Origin: Pseudomonas sp. GD03858
GTDB lineage: Bacteria; Pseudomonadota; Gammaproteobacteria; Pseudomonadales; Pseudomonadaceae
DNA length: 64,000 nt
Direction: 5' to 3'
Assembly: GCF_029840925.1 (NCBI RefSeq)
Contig: NZ_JAOCDM010000003.1
Location: 1 to 64,000, forward strand
Within the stretch, counting starts at the first letter, position 1. Every line of letters begins with the position of its first letter. The position numbers and the translations under genes are program-made. The notes under the pieces were generated by a model. That model was given only the letters and a program-made list of their open reading frames with translations. It did not search any database and was not told the origin of the DNA. This document shows positions 26,212 through 36,205 of the stretch, one piece after another.

Positions 26212-26230
26212 AATAATAATCGTTATCATT
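26212..26230 (-). promoter_or_regulatory. Fur box over the prrF promoter
   Basis: Minus strand AATGATAACGATTATTATT, a near-consensus Fur site (GATAATGATAATCATTATC-like). The TATTAT inside it is the likely -10 of prrF, giving direct iron repression. Confidence 0.88.
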
Positions 26231-26338
26231 TGCCAGTCAAATGATTTTTCCGCGATTTTCTAAAAAATATCTAACTGACGCACACCTCGTCCCCGGCAAT
26301 CGGGGCTTTTGCCGTTCGTCGGCCATCACGTTCTCCCT

Positions 26339-26653
26339 TCAGATCGATGCCTTTTCCGTGGCGTGGCACTGCTCCAACAACGCGCGGGCCATGTTGATCA
26401 TGTGCATCAGCGCAAACACCACTTCCCGCGTCGTGCCCTGCAGATGGCTGCCGGTTTCCTGTGCCGTGGCGGCGGCGCAGCGCAGCAGGGCCATGGCGTG
26501 CTCGCTGGCCTGGGCACTGCTCACGCCTTCGCGCAGGGTCCAGAGCGTGCGCTCCAGGTCAGGAGCGGCGGGAGGGGGGTTGAGGTAGTAGTCGAGGGCG
26601 CGGCGCGCGGCCTCTTCGTCGAGATCTGTTTCTTCTTTTTTCACATTGCTCAT
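26339..26653 (-). CDS. DUF3077/DUF6124-type small protein
   Basis: 104 residues, acidic N-terminus (EEAARRALDYYLNPP) and a helical C-terminal half (SEHAMALLRCAAATAQETG...EVVFALMHMINMARALLEQ). This pattern recurs in Pseudomonas as a family of uncharacterised proteins, often in several copies per genome. No signal or membrane helix. It is divergent from the S24-type repressor gene and shares with it an AT-rich promoter region (26654-26782). Confidence 0.8.
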   Translation of the reverse strand: MSNVKKEETDLDEEAARRALDYYLNPPPAAPDLERTLWTLREGVSSAQASEHAMALLRCAAATAQETGSHLQGTTREVVFALMHMINMARALLEQCHATEKASI

Positions 26654-26782
26654 GACTGCACCTATGAAATCCGTTCCAGGACAATGAACGCTGATAATAG
26701 GTCAATCTGTATTATTTCTACCTGCTAAGATAATTCTAGATGTGTATTGATGCCGTTCATCCAGTCCGTATCGTTCTCAGCC

Positions 26783-27439
26783 ATGGAAAACTGGATCGAA
26801 TTTCTGTCGCGCTACCAGCGTGAGCACAACCTCAAGCAGCATCAACTGGCCGAGCGTCTGGGCATGACCCAAGGCGGCGTTGGCCATTGGCTGCGCGGCA
26901 CGCGCAGGCCGACCCTGGTAACCGTCAACGAAAAACTGGAAAAGCTTGGGCTGGTGTATCTGGAAGCCCGGGTGATGGTGGTTGAGCGTGACCTGACGGC
27001 GCGTGAGAACCGGGGTGTTTATGCGGTGGACCGACCGCCTTCGGTCAATGCCCTGCGCCATGCCAGTTTTCGCTTCCCGGTGCTGCGTTGGGCCGACTTG
27101 CAAGGGGCATTGCCTGAATCCAGTGAAACCCACGAGCTGACCGGGTACATGCCGGCCGGCAATGCGTTCTGGTTGCCGGTGGAGAATGATTCGATGAATG
27201 CCGCCAGTGGCAGGAGCGTGCCGCAGGGCGTGCTGGTGCTGGTGGATGCGGGAGTCGAGCCTGCGCCGGGCAGGCTGGTGGTGGCTCGGCAGCCGGGCAA
27301 GCCGGCGGTGCTGCGCGAGCTGATCGAGGAGGGCGGACAGCAGATGCTCAGGCCGCTCAATACCTTGTATCCGACGGTGTTGTGCGAGGACGGGTGCGAG
27401 TTTCTCGGGGTCGTGGTGCGGATGCACGGGGTGCTCTAG
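26783..27439 (+). CDS. XRE-type repressor with an S24 fold lacking the catalytic lysine
   Basis: 218 residues from the ATG at 26783; an earlier ATG at 26750 is possible and neither has a strong ribosome site. Residues about 5-60 are a helix-turn-helix (YQREHNLKQHQLAERLGMTQ then GVGHWLRGTRRP). Residues about 130-215 are a LexA/CI-like S24 domain. The serine is present (ENDSMNAA). The lysine that activates it in lambda CI (FTFKKLI) is arginine here (AVLRELI), and no Ala-Gly cleavage site precedes the domain at the usual distance. It is therefore probably a repressor that is not inactivated by RecA-stimulated self-cleavage. No phage genes are nearby. Confidence 0.82.
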   Translation: MENWIEFLSRYQREHNLKQHQLAERLGMTQGGVGHWLRGTRRPTLVTVNEKLEKLGLVYLEARVMVVERDLTARENRGVYAVDRPPSVNALRHASFRFPVLRWADLQGALPESSETHELTGYMPAGNAFWLPVENDSMNAASGRSVPQGVLVLVDAGVEPAPGRLVVARQPGKPAVLRELIEEGGQQMLRPLNTLYPTVLCEDGCEFLGVVVRMHGVL

Positions 27440-27500
27440 GTTCGCGCCTAGACCGTGTTGGGGCTGCGAGGTGCCAGGCGGGAGCCTTGCAGCGCTCTTG

Positions 27501-27753
27501 AGATCGAGCGCCGCCCGCGCGGCGCATCGCGACGCAAGGCCGCTCCTACATCTGTTTCGGGCCAGTCAATCCTGTGCCATCACCTGGCCCGCCTTGTGGG
27601 TACGACGCGATTTCAGCGTGGGCGCCACTGCCGCCTCACCTGTCTCAAGGCATGCACCAGGGCGGGCAACCATGGCCTGACAGGTTCGACACGTTGCAAC
27701 AAATGTAGGAGCGGCCTTGCGTCGCGATGCGCCGCGCGGGCGGCGCTCGATCT
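27501..27753. repeat. 50-base perfect inverted repeat (REP pair, long-arm variant)
   Basis: Arms 27501-27550 and 27704-27753 are exact reverse complements over 50 bases, ending in the shared GGCCGCTCCTACA REP end but with an extra CGAGCGCCGCCCGCGCGGCG segment. The 153-base centre has no recognisable gene (only a 35-codon frame on the minus strand). This accounts for most of the gap between the S24-type gene and liuD. Confidence 0.9.
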
Positions 27754-27793
27754 CATAGGCGAAACAACCCTTTCGGCGAACACATTGCCGCCG

Positions 27794-29749
27794 TTACGCC
27801 CCCTCCAACTCCACCAGCACTGTCCCTTCGCTGACCATATCCCCCTCCTGGCAGAACAGCGCCTTCACCGTCCCGGAGTGGGTCGCCCGAATGCTGTGCT
27901 CCATCTTCATCGCCTCCAGCACCACCAACGCGGTACCGGCCTCGACCACCTGCCCCGGCTCCACCAGCACTCGCACGATGCTGCCGTTCATGGGCGCGCC
28001 CAGCCCGCCCTGATGGCTGTGGCTGGCTTCCGCCGCTGCAATCGGGTCATGGACGCTGATGGCGTGCAACTCGCCGGCCCACTGCAGGTACAAGGTGCCA
28101 CCCCGACGCACCGCCAGATACCGACGGCGCAGGCCGTCCTGGTCATGACACAGCTGCTCCCCCTCCAGCCGATAGGCCGAAGGCGCGCTGCGCTCCAGCG
28201 CCACCGCCTGTTCATGCCCTTCGCACTGAAGGTGCAGGCTGCTGCGCGCCGGCAAGCCCAGGCGCAGGCCATCGCGAGCCGCCCACGGTGAAGCGCGGTC
28301 GTCCTGGCGCTGCAACGCAGGCTCGCCTTGCAGCCACGCCTCGGCGGCAGCCTCCCAGAACTGCGCCGGCAGCGCCTGGGGCGCAGGCAGCAACACGTCC
28401 TGGTGACGCGGAATGAACCCGGTGTCCAACTGCGCCTCGGCAAACGCCGGGTGCGCGAGGATGCGGCGCAGGAAGGCGATATTGGTCTTCACCCCGCCAA
28501 TGGCGAACTCATCGAGCATCGCCAGCAACCGCAGGCGCGCCTGTTCGCGGTCCTGGCCCCAGGCGATCAGCTTGCCCAGCATCGGGTCATAGAACGGCGA
28601 CACCACGTCGCCCTCGTTGACGCCGCTGTCCACCCGGCGGCCTTCGCCCGGCGCCGACTCGCGGTACAGTGCCAAGGTACCGGTGGCCGGCAGGAACTCG
28701 TTGGCCGGATCCTCCGCGTACAGCCGCACCTCGATGGCATGGCCGATCAGCGGCACCTGCTCCTGGGTGATCGGCAGCGGCTCGCCGCAGGCCACGCGGA
28801 TCTGCCAGGCCACCAGGTCGAGCCCGGTGATGGCCTCGGTGACCGGGTGCTCCACCTGCAGGCGGGTATTCATTTCCATGAAGAAGAACTCGCCACGGGC
28901 ATCGAGCAGGAACTCGACGGTGCCGGCGCCCACGTAGCCGATGGCCTGGGCGGCGCGCACCGCGGCCTCGCCCATGGCCTGGCGCAGTTCGGGGGACAGG
29001 CCCGGCGCGGGAGCTTCCTCGACCACCTTCTGGTGGCGACGCTGGATCGAGCAGTCACGCTCGTTGAGGTACAGGCAGTTGCCGTGCTGGTCGGCGAACA
29101 CCTGGATCTCCACATGACGCGGCTTGAGCACGTACTTCTCGACCAGCATGCGCGCATCGCCGAACGATGACTGCGCCTCGCGCTGCGCCGAGGCCAGGGC
29201 GTCGGCCAGCTGGCTCTCGTCCTCGACCACCTTCATGCCCTTGCCACCGCCCCCGGCGCTGGCCTTGAGCAGCACCGGGTAGCCGATGCGCTCGGCGGCG
29301 GCGCGGAAGGTCTCCAGGTCCTGGGTCTCGCCGTGGTAGCCCGGCACCAGCGGCACGCCAGCGGACTCCATCAGCGCCTTGGCCGCCGACTTGCTGCCCA
29401 TGGCGTCGATGGCGCTGGCCGGTGGGCCGAGGAAGATCAGCCCGGCCTGTTCGATGGCGCGGGCAAAACCGGCGTTCTCCGACAGGAAGCCATAGCCCGG
29501 GTGGATTGCCTGGGCGCCGCTGGCCTTGGCCGCGGCGAGCAGCTTGTCGATCACCAGGTAGCTTTCGGCGGCCTTGGTGCCACCGAGGTCGACACGGATA
29601 TCGGCCTCGCGGCTGTGGCGCGCCTCGCGGTCGGTGGCGCTGTGCACGGCCACGGTGGTCAGGCCCATGGCCTTGGCGGTGCGCATTACCCGGCAGGCGA
29701 TCTCGCCGCGGTTGGCGACCAGCAGGGTGGTCAGCGTGGGTCGGCTCAT
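27794..29749 (-). CDS. liuD: methylcrotonyl-CoA carboxylase, biotin-carrying alpha subunit
   Basis: 651 residues from the ATG at 29749; the open frame continues upstream only as an antisense shadow. Order: biotin carboxylase N-domain (LLVANRGEIACRV), ATP-grasp (KASAGGGGKGMKVV, EKYVLKPRHVEIQ), C-domain (MEMNTRLQVEHPVTE), linker, and C-terminal biotinyl domain with VLEAMKMEHS (biotin on the Lys). It carboxylates biotin for conversion of 3-methylcrotonyl-CoA to methylglutaconyl-CoA in leucine and isovalerate breakdown. Last gene of liuABCD; its ATG overlaps the liuC stop. Confidence 0.95.
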   Translation of the reverse strand: MSRPTLTTLLVANRGEIACRVMRTAKAMGLTTVAVHSATDREARHSREADIRVDLGGTKAAESYLVIDKLLAAAKASGAQAIHPGYGFLSENAGFARAIEQAGLIFLGPPASAIDAMGSKSAAKALMESAGVPLVPGYHGETQDLETFRAAAERIGYPVLLKASAGGGGKGMKVVEDESQLADALASAQREAQSSFGDARMLVEKYVLKPRHVEIQVFADQHGNCLYLNERDCSIQRRHQKVVEEAPAPGLSPELRQAMGEAAVRAAQAIGYVGAGTVEFLLDARGEFFFMEMNTRLQVEHPVTEAITGLDLVAWQIRVACGEPLPITQEQVPLIGHAIEVRLYAEDPANEFLPATGTLALYRESAPGEGRRVDSGVNEGDVVSPFYDPMLGKLIAWGQDREQARLRLLAMLDEFAIGGVKTNIAFLRRILAHPAFAEAQLDTGFIPRHQDVLLPAPQALPAQFWEAAAEAWLQGEPALQRQDDRASPWAARDGLRLGLPARSSLHLQCEGHEQAVALERSAPSAYRLEGEQLCHDQDGLRRRYLAVRRGGTLYLQWAGELHAISVHDPIAAAEASHSHQGGLGAPMNGSIVRVLVEPGQVVEAGTALVVLEAMKMEHSIRATHSGTVKALFCQEGDMVSEGTVLVELEGA

Positions 29750-30555
29750 GGGCGCGGCTCCTTGTTGTCTTGCCAGGCGGGACGGCGTTTTTCCAGGAAA
29801 GCGCGCAGGCCTTCCTGGCCTTCGGCGCTGACGCGGATGCGGGCGATGGTGTTCTCGCAGTAGCGGCGCAGGGCCGGGCTCAGCTCGCCGGCGTCCACCT
29901 CGCGCAGCAGGTCTTTGGTGGCGCGCAGCGCCTGCGGGCTGTTCTGTAGCAGGTTGTCGACCCAGGCCTCGACCTGGGCGTCCAGCTCGCTGGCCGGGTA
30001 CACCTCGGCCAGCAGGCCCAGCTCGCGGGCGCGCACGCCGCTGAAGCGCTCGGCGGTGAGGGCGTAGCGGCGGGCGGCGCGCTCGCCGATGGCCTTGACC
30101 ACGAACGGGCTGATCACCGCCGGGGCCAGGCCGATGCGCACTTCCGACAGGCACAGCTGCGCGTCCTCGGCGCCGATGGCCATGTCGCAGCAGCTGATCA
30201 GCCCCAGCGCCCCGCCGAAGGCCGCGCCTTGCACCACGGCCAGGGTCGGCGCCTTGAGCCGGTGCAGGGCGTACATCAGCTCGCCCAGCTCGTGGGCGTC
30301 GTCGAGGTTGGTGTTGAAGTCCAGCTGCGCCGACTGCTGCATCCAGGCCAGGTCCGCGCCGGCGCTGAAGTGCCGGCCGCGGCCGCGCAGCACCACGAAG
30401 CGCAGGCTGGCGTCTTCAGCCAGGCGGTCGAGGGCGACGATCAGTTCGCGGATCATCTGTGCGTTGAAGGCGTTGTTCTTGTCTTCCCGGCTCAGCCACA
30501 GGGTGGCGAAGCCGCGAGGGTCCTTGACCAATTCAAGGGTGGCGAATTCGCTCAT
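29746..30555 (-). CDS. liuC: methylglutaconyl-CoA hydratase (enoyl-CoA hydratase family)
   Basis: 269 residues of crotonase fold: oxyanion-hole segments RHFSAGADLAWMQ and QGAAFGGALGLISCCDMAIG, and the following SEVRIGLAPAVISPFV with the catalytic glutamate. In the leucine/isovalerate (liu) route it hydrates 3-methylglutaconyl-CoA to HMG-CoA. The next gene (liuD) starts within its stop. liuB ends three bases upstream. HMG-CoA lyase (liuE) is not in the window after liuD. Confidence 0.92.
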   Translation of the reverse strand: MSEFATLELVKDPRGFATLWLSREDKNNAFNAQMIRELIVALDRLAEDASLRFVVLRGRGRHFSAGADLAWMQQSAQLDFNTNLDDAHELGELMYALHRLKAPTLAVVQGAAFGGALGLISCCDMAIGAEDAQLCLSEVRIGLAPAVISPFVVKAIGERAARRYALTAERFSGVRARELGLLAEVYPASELDAQVEAWVDNLLQNSPQALRATKDLLREVDAGELSPALRRYCENTIARIRVSAEGQEGLRAFLEKRRPAWQDNKEPRP

Positions 30556-30558
30556 GGG

Positions 30559-32163
<1,605 letters not shown>

Positions 32164-32182
32164 CATGACTCCTCGCGCAGAA

Positions 32183-32280
32183 TCAAGCCTCAAGCTTCAA
32201 GCTGCAAGATTGTTCAGTGTTGTGGCTACAAGCGTGCAGCGCTGTTACTTGCCGCTTGTAGCTTGCTGCTTGAAGCTTCT
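32183..32280. repeat. AAGCTTCAAGCTGCAAG-type inverted repeat between liuA and liuB
   Basis: CAAGCTTCAAGCTGCAAG on the left and CTTGTAGCTTGCTGCTTGAAGCTTC on the right form an imperfect long hairpin within the operon, a repeat type different from the REP units elsewhere in the window. It may lower or stabilise liuBCD message relative to liuA. Confidence 0.65.
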
Positions 32281-33444
32281 TCAGCGGGTTTCGTTGAACA
32301 GTTCGCGGCCGATCAGCATCCGGCGAATCTCGCTGGTGCCGGCGCCGATCTCGTAAAGCTTGGCGTCACGCAGCAGGCGCCCGGCCGGGAACTCGTTGAT
32401 GTAGCCGTTGCCGCCAAGGATCTGGATCGCCTCCAGGGCCATCTGCGTGGCGCGCTCGGCGGTGTACAGGATCACCCCGGCGGCGTCCTTGCGGGTGGTT
32501 TCGCTGCGGTCGCAGGCCTGGGCCACGGTGTACAGGTAGGCGCGGCTGGCGTTGAGCTGGGTGTACATGTCGGCGATCTTGCCCTGGATCAGCTGGAACT
32601 CGCCGATGCTCTGGCCGAACTGCTTGCGGTCGTGGATGTAGGGCACCACCAGGTCCATGCAGCTCTGCATGATGCCGGTGGGGCCGCCGGCGAGCACCAC
32701 GCGCTCGTAGTCCAGGCCGCTCATCAGCACGCGCACGCCGCCGTTGAGCTGGCCGAGGATGTTTTCTTCCGGCACTTCGACGTCATCGAAGAACAGCTCG
32801 CAGGTGTTGGAGCCGCGCATGCCCAGCTTGTCGAACTTGTTGCTGCGGCTGAAGCCTTTCCAGTCGCGCTCGACGATGAACGCGGTGATGCCGTGGGGAC
32901 CCTTGTCCAGGTCGGTCTTGGCGTAGATCACGTAGGTGTTGGCGTCGGGGCCGTTGGTGATCCAGGTCTTGCTGCCGTTGAGCACGTAGCGGTCGCCGCG
33001 TTTTTCGGCGCGCAGCTTCATCGACACCACGTCGGAGCCGGCGTTGGGCTCGCTCATGGCCAGGGCGCCGATATGCTCGCCGCTGATCAGCTTGGGCAGG
33101 TACTTCTGCTTCTGCTCATGGGTGCCGTTGCGGTTGATCTGGTTGACGCACAGGTTGGAGTGGGCGCCGTACGACAGGGCCACCGAGGCCGAGGCGCGGC
33201 TGATCTCTTCCATCGACACCACGTGGGCCAGGTAGCCCAGGCCGGCGCCGCCGTATTCTTCCGGCACGGTGATGCCCAAGAGGCCCATGTCGCCGAACTT
33301 GCGCCACATGTCGGCGGGGAACAGGTTGTCGTGGTCGATCTGCGCGGCGCGCGGCGCCAGTTCGGCGGCGACGAAGGTGCGCACCTGGTCGCGGAGCATG
33401 TCGATGGTCTCGCCCAGGGCGAAGTTCAGGCTGGGGTAATGCAT
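32281..33444 (-). CDS. liuA: isovaleryl-CoA dehydrogenase
   Basis: 387 residues from the ATG at 33444. Acyl-CoA dehydrogenase fold with [35 protein letters not shown] (FAD/substrate signature), [38 protein letters not shown] with the catalytic Glu placement typical of isovaleryl-CoA dehydrogenases, [20 protein letters not shown], and [17 protein letters not shown]. It oxidises isovaleryl-CoA to 3-methylcrotonyl-CoA, passing electrons to ETF. It heads the liuABCD transcript, divergent from an acyl-CoA synthetase, with LiuR-like boxes between. Confidence 0.95.
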   Translation of the reverse strand: MHYPSLNFALGETIDMLRDQVRTFVAAELAPRAAQIDHDNLFPADMWRKFGDMGLLGITVPEEYGGAGLGYLAHVVSMEEISRASASVALSYGAHSNLCVNQINRNGTHEQKQKYLPKLISGEHIGALAMSEPNAGSDVVSMKLRAEKRGDRYVLNGSKTWITNGPDANTYVIYAKTDLDKGPHGITAFIVERDWKGFSRSNKFDKLGMRGSNTCELFFDDVEVPEENILGQLNGGVRVLMSGLDYERVVLAGGPTGIMQSCMDLVVPYIHDRKQFGQSIGEFQLIQGKIADMYTQLNASRAYLYTVAQACDRSETTRKDAAGVILYTAERATQMALEAIQILGGNGYINEFPAGRLLRDAKLYEIGAGTSEIRRMLIGRELFNETR

Positions 33445-33504
33445 GGGAGGCACCTTCTTGTTCTTGAAATTCGAGGTACCACGGCGACCTTGTGGAAGCG
33501 GGGT

Positions 33505-33594
33505 TGTGGGAGCGGGCTTGCCCCGCGATGCCCGTCAGAACGGCCAGCTGTGTTGCCTGGTCCGGCCTCATCGCGGGGCAAGCCCGCTCCCACA
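33505..33594. repeat. REP palindrome pair (TGTGGGAGCGGGCTTGCCCCGCGATG type)
   Basis: Two inverted 26-base units around a 38-base centre, in the liuA upstream region; partial extra copies flank it (TTGTGGAAGCGGGG, CCGCTCCCACAAC). Confidence 0.9.
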
Positions 33595-33655
33595 ACTCCG
33601 CTCCCACAACTTTGTTTTCACAACCTCGTTTCCACAAGGTCGCCGTGATACGTGG

Positions 33656-33671
33656 TTGACGTTAACGTAAA
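33656..33671. promoter_or_regulatory. LiuR-like operator 1
   Basis: TTGACGTTAACGTAAA, a near-perfect palindrome (ACGTTAACGT core) of the type bound by the MerR-family regulator LiuR ahead of branched-chain catabolic genes. It stands between liuA and the divergent synthetase. No liuR gene is in the window. Confidence 0.7.
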
Positions 33672-33705
33672 CCTGCCTTCCGGGGCTGTCAATCGGAACG
33701 TCACC

Positions 33706-33721
33706 TTTACGTAAACGTAAA
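33706..33721. promoter_or_regulatory. LiuR-like operator 2
   Basis: TTTACGTAAACGTAAA, the same pattern as the site 50 bases to its left (same face of the helix), 65 bases before the synthetase ATG. The pair suggests that both divergent promoters share one regulator. Confidence 0.7.
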
Positions 33722-33785
33722 TCTACGCCAGAGTAATTGCCGCCTGCTTCAGTCATGCCCAGAACAACCACAAGAAGGGACAACC

Positions 33786-35430
<1,645 letters not shown>

Positions 35431-35456
<26 letters not shown>

Positions 35457-35691
35457 GCAGCGCTTTGTAGACCAGGTCGACCAGTTCGGCAAAGGTGGTG
35501 TACGTCTGGACTTGATGGGGGATGACGATGCCGAACGTCTCTTCGACGATGGCCTGCAGTTCGACCACGTCGAAGCTGTCGGCGCCCAGTTCGTCCATCG
35601 CGATGTTCGGCCGGATCCAGTGCAGGCTCTGTTCGAGGAAACCGGCGAGAATCCGCTGCAGGTGGAAGGCGATGTAGAGGCGCGAGCGCAT
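35431..35691 (-). CDS. stand-alone acyl carrier protein
   Basis: 86 residues with the carrier-protein four-helix pattern and the phosphopantetheine site ELGADSFDVVELQAIVEETFGI, attaching at Ser39. The usual DSL reads DSF here, still accepted in the family. The N-terminus (HLQRILAGFLEQSLHWIRPN) is longer and more basic than in AcpP. There is no ketosynthase or transferase nearby; the neighbouring acyl-CoA ligase is the only visible candidate partner. The ATG at 35691 lacks a strong ribosome site. Confidence 0.75.
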
Positions 35692-35798
35692 GCTGGAGGT
35701 GGTCGTCAGAGGGTGGTGCTTCTCTTTACGTGGCTTCGTGAGCGGGCGCTACTGGTAGAAATGCCAGGTGTATCGGGCCGGACTTTGTGCTGTCAGGG

Positions 35799-35870
35799 CC
35801 GGCCCCATCGCGGGGCAAGCCCGCTCCCACAAGTCTGTGTGGGAGCGGGCTTGCCCCGCGATGGGGCCGG
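35799..35870. repeat. REP palindrome (CCCCATCGCGGGGCAAGCCCGCTCCCACA type)
   Basis: Perfect inverted arms of about 33 bases (CCGGCCCCATCGCGGGGC... and complement) around a short centre, between the ACP gene and the proline-rich small gene. Confidence 0.92.
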
Positions 35871-35899
35871 TTCAGGCGGTCAAAATTCCACAACCTTGT

Positions 35900-36067
35900 C
35901 TATCCTCTACCTTTCACCGGCGGCTCCTCGCTCGGCGGGTCGCCCACGGTCGGTGGCACGGTCGGCTTGACCGGCAGCTCGTCCGGATCCTGCTCGGGCA
36001 CCGGCGGCGGCAAGGTCGGGTCGTCGATGTTCGGGTCGGGTGTCTCCGGTGGAATGGGAATGTTCAT
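35900..36067 (-). CDS. proline-rich acidic small protein
   Basis: 55 residues from the ATG at 36067, of which 19 are proline and most of the rest Asp, Glu, Thr or Val (PETPDPNIDDPTLPPPVPEQ). Almost certainly disordered. No signal or membrane segment. Similar short Pro/Asp-rich proteins recur in Pseudomonas; I know of no function. It is divergent from glgE, and the sequence between them holds the stress-type promoter of glgE. Confidence 0.65.
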   Translation of the reverse strand: MNIPIPPETPDPNIDDPTLPPPVPEQDPDELPVKPTVPPTVGDPPSEEPPVKGRG

Positions 36068-36143
36068 GGGCCTGGCCTCGGGGGATGAATGAAGCGGTGT
36101 CGCAGGCTTTGACCCAGGCCTGCGCCCGACGCTCATTTTTTTT

Positions 36144-36171
36144 GAACCCACGTGCGCCAACACGGCTCTGA
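36144..36171 (+). promoter_or_regulatory. glgE: candidate AlgU/RpoE-type promoter of glgE
   Basis: GAACCC, 17-base spacer, TCTGA. The -10 matches the extracytoplasmic AlgU consensus (GAACTT-N16/17-TCTGA) fully; the -35 differs at the last two bases. The predicted start is about 28 bases before the glgE ATG. Not tested. Confidence 0.55.
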
Positions 36172-36205
36172 ACCCTTACCGCCACCAGCCCAGGGGAGCA
36201 GGTCG

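Noticed and set aside
26783-27439. Prophage repressor
   Set aside because: No Cro, integrase, lysis or structural genes are nearby; the repressor stands alone with a DUF6124-type gene.
27566-27673. 35-codon frame on the minus strand in the centre of the 50-base inverted repeat
   Set aside because: No ribosome site and no family likeness; the region behaves as a repeat spacer.
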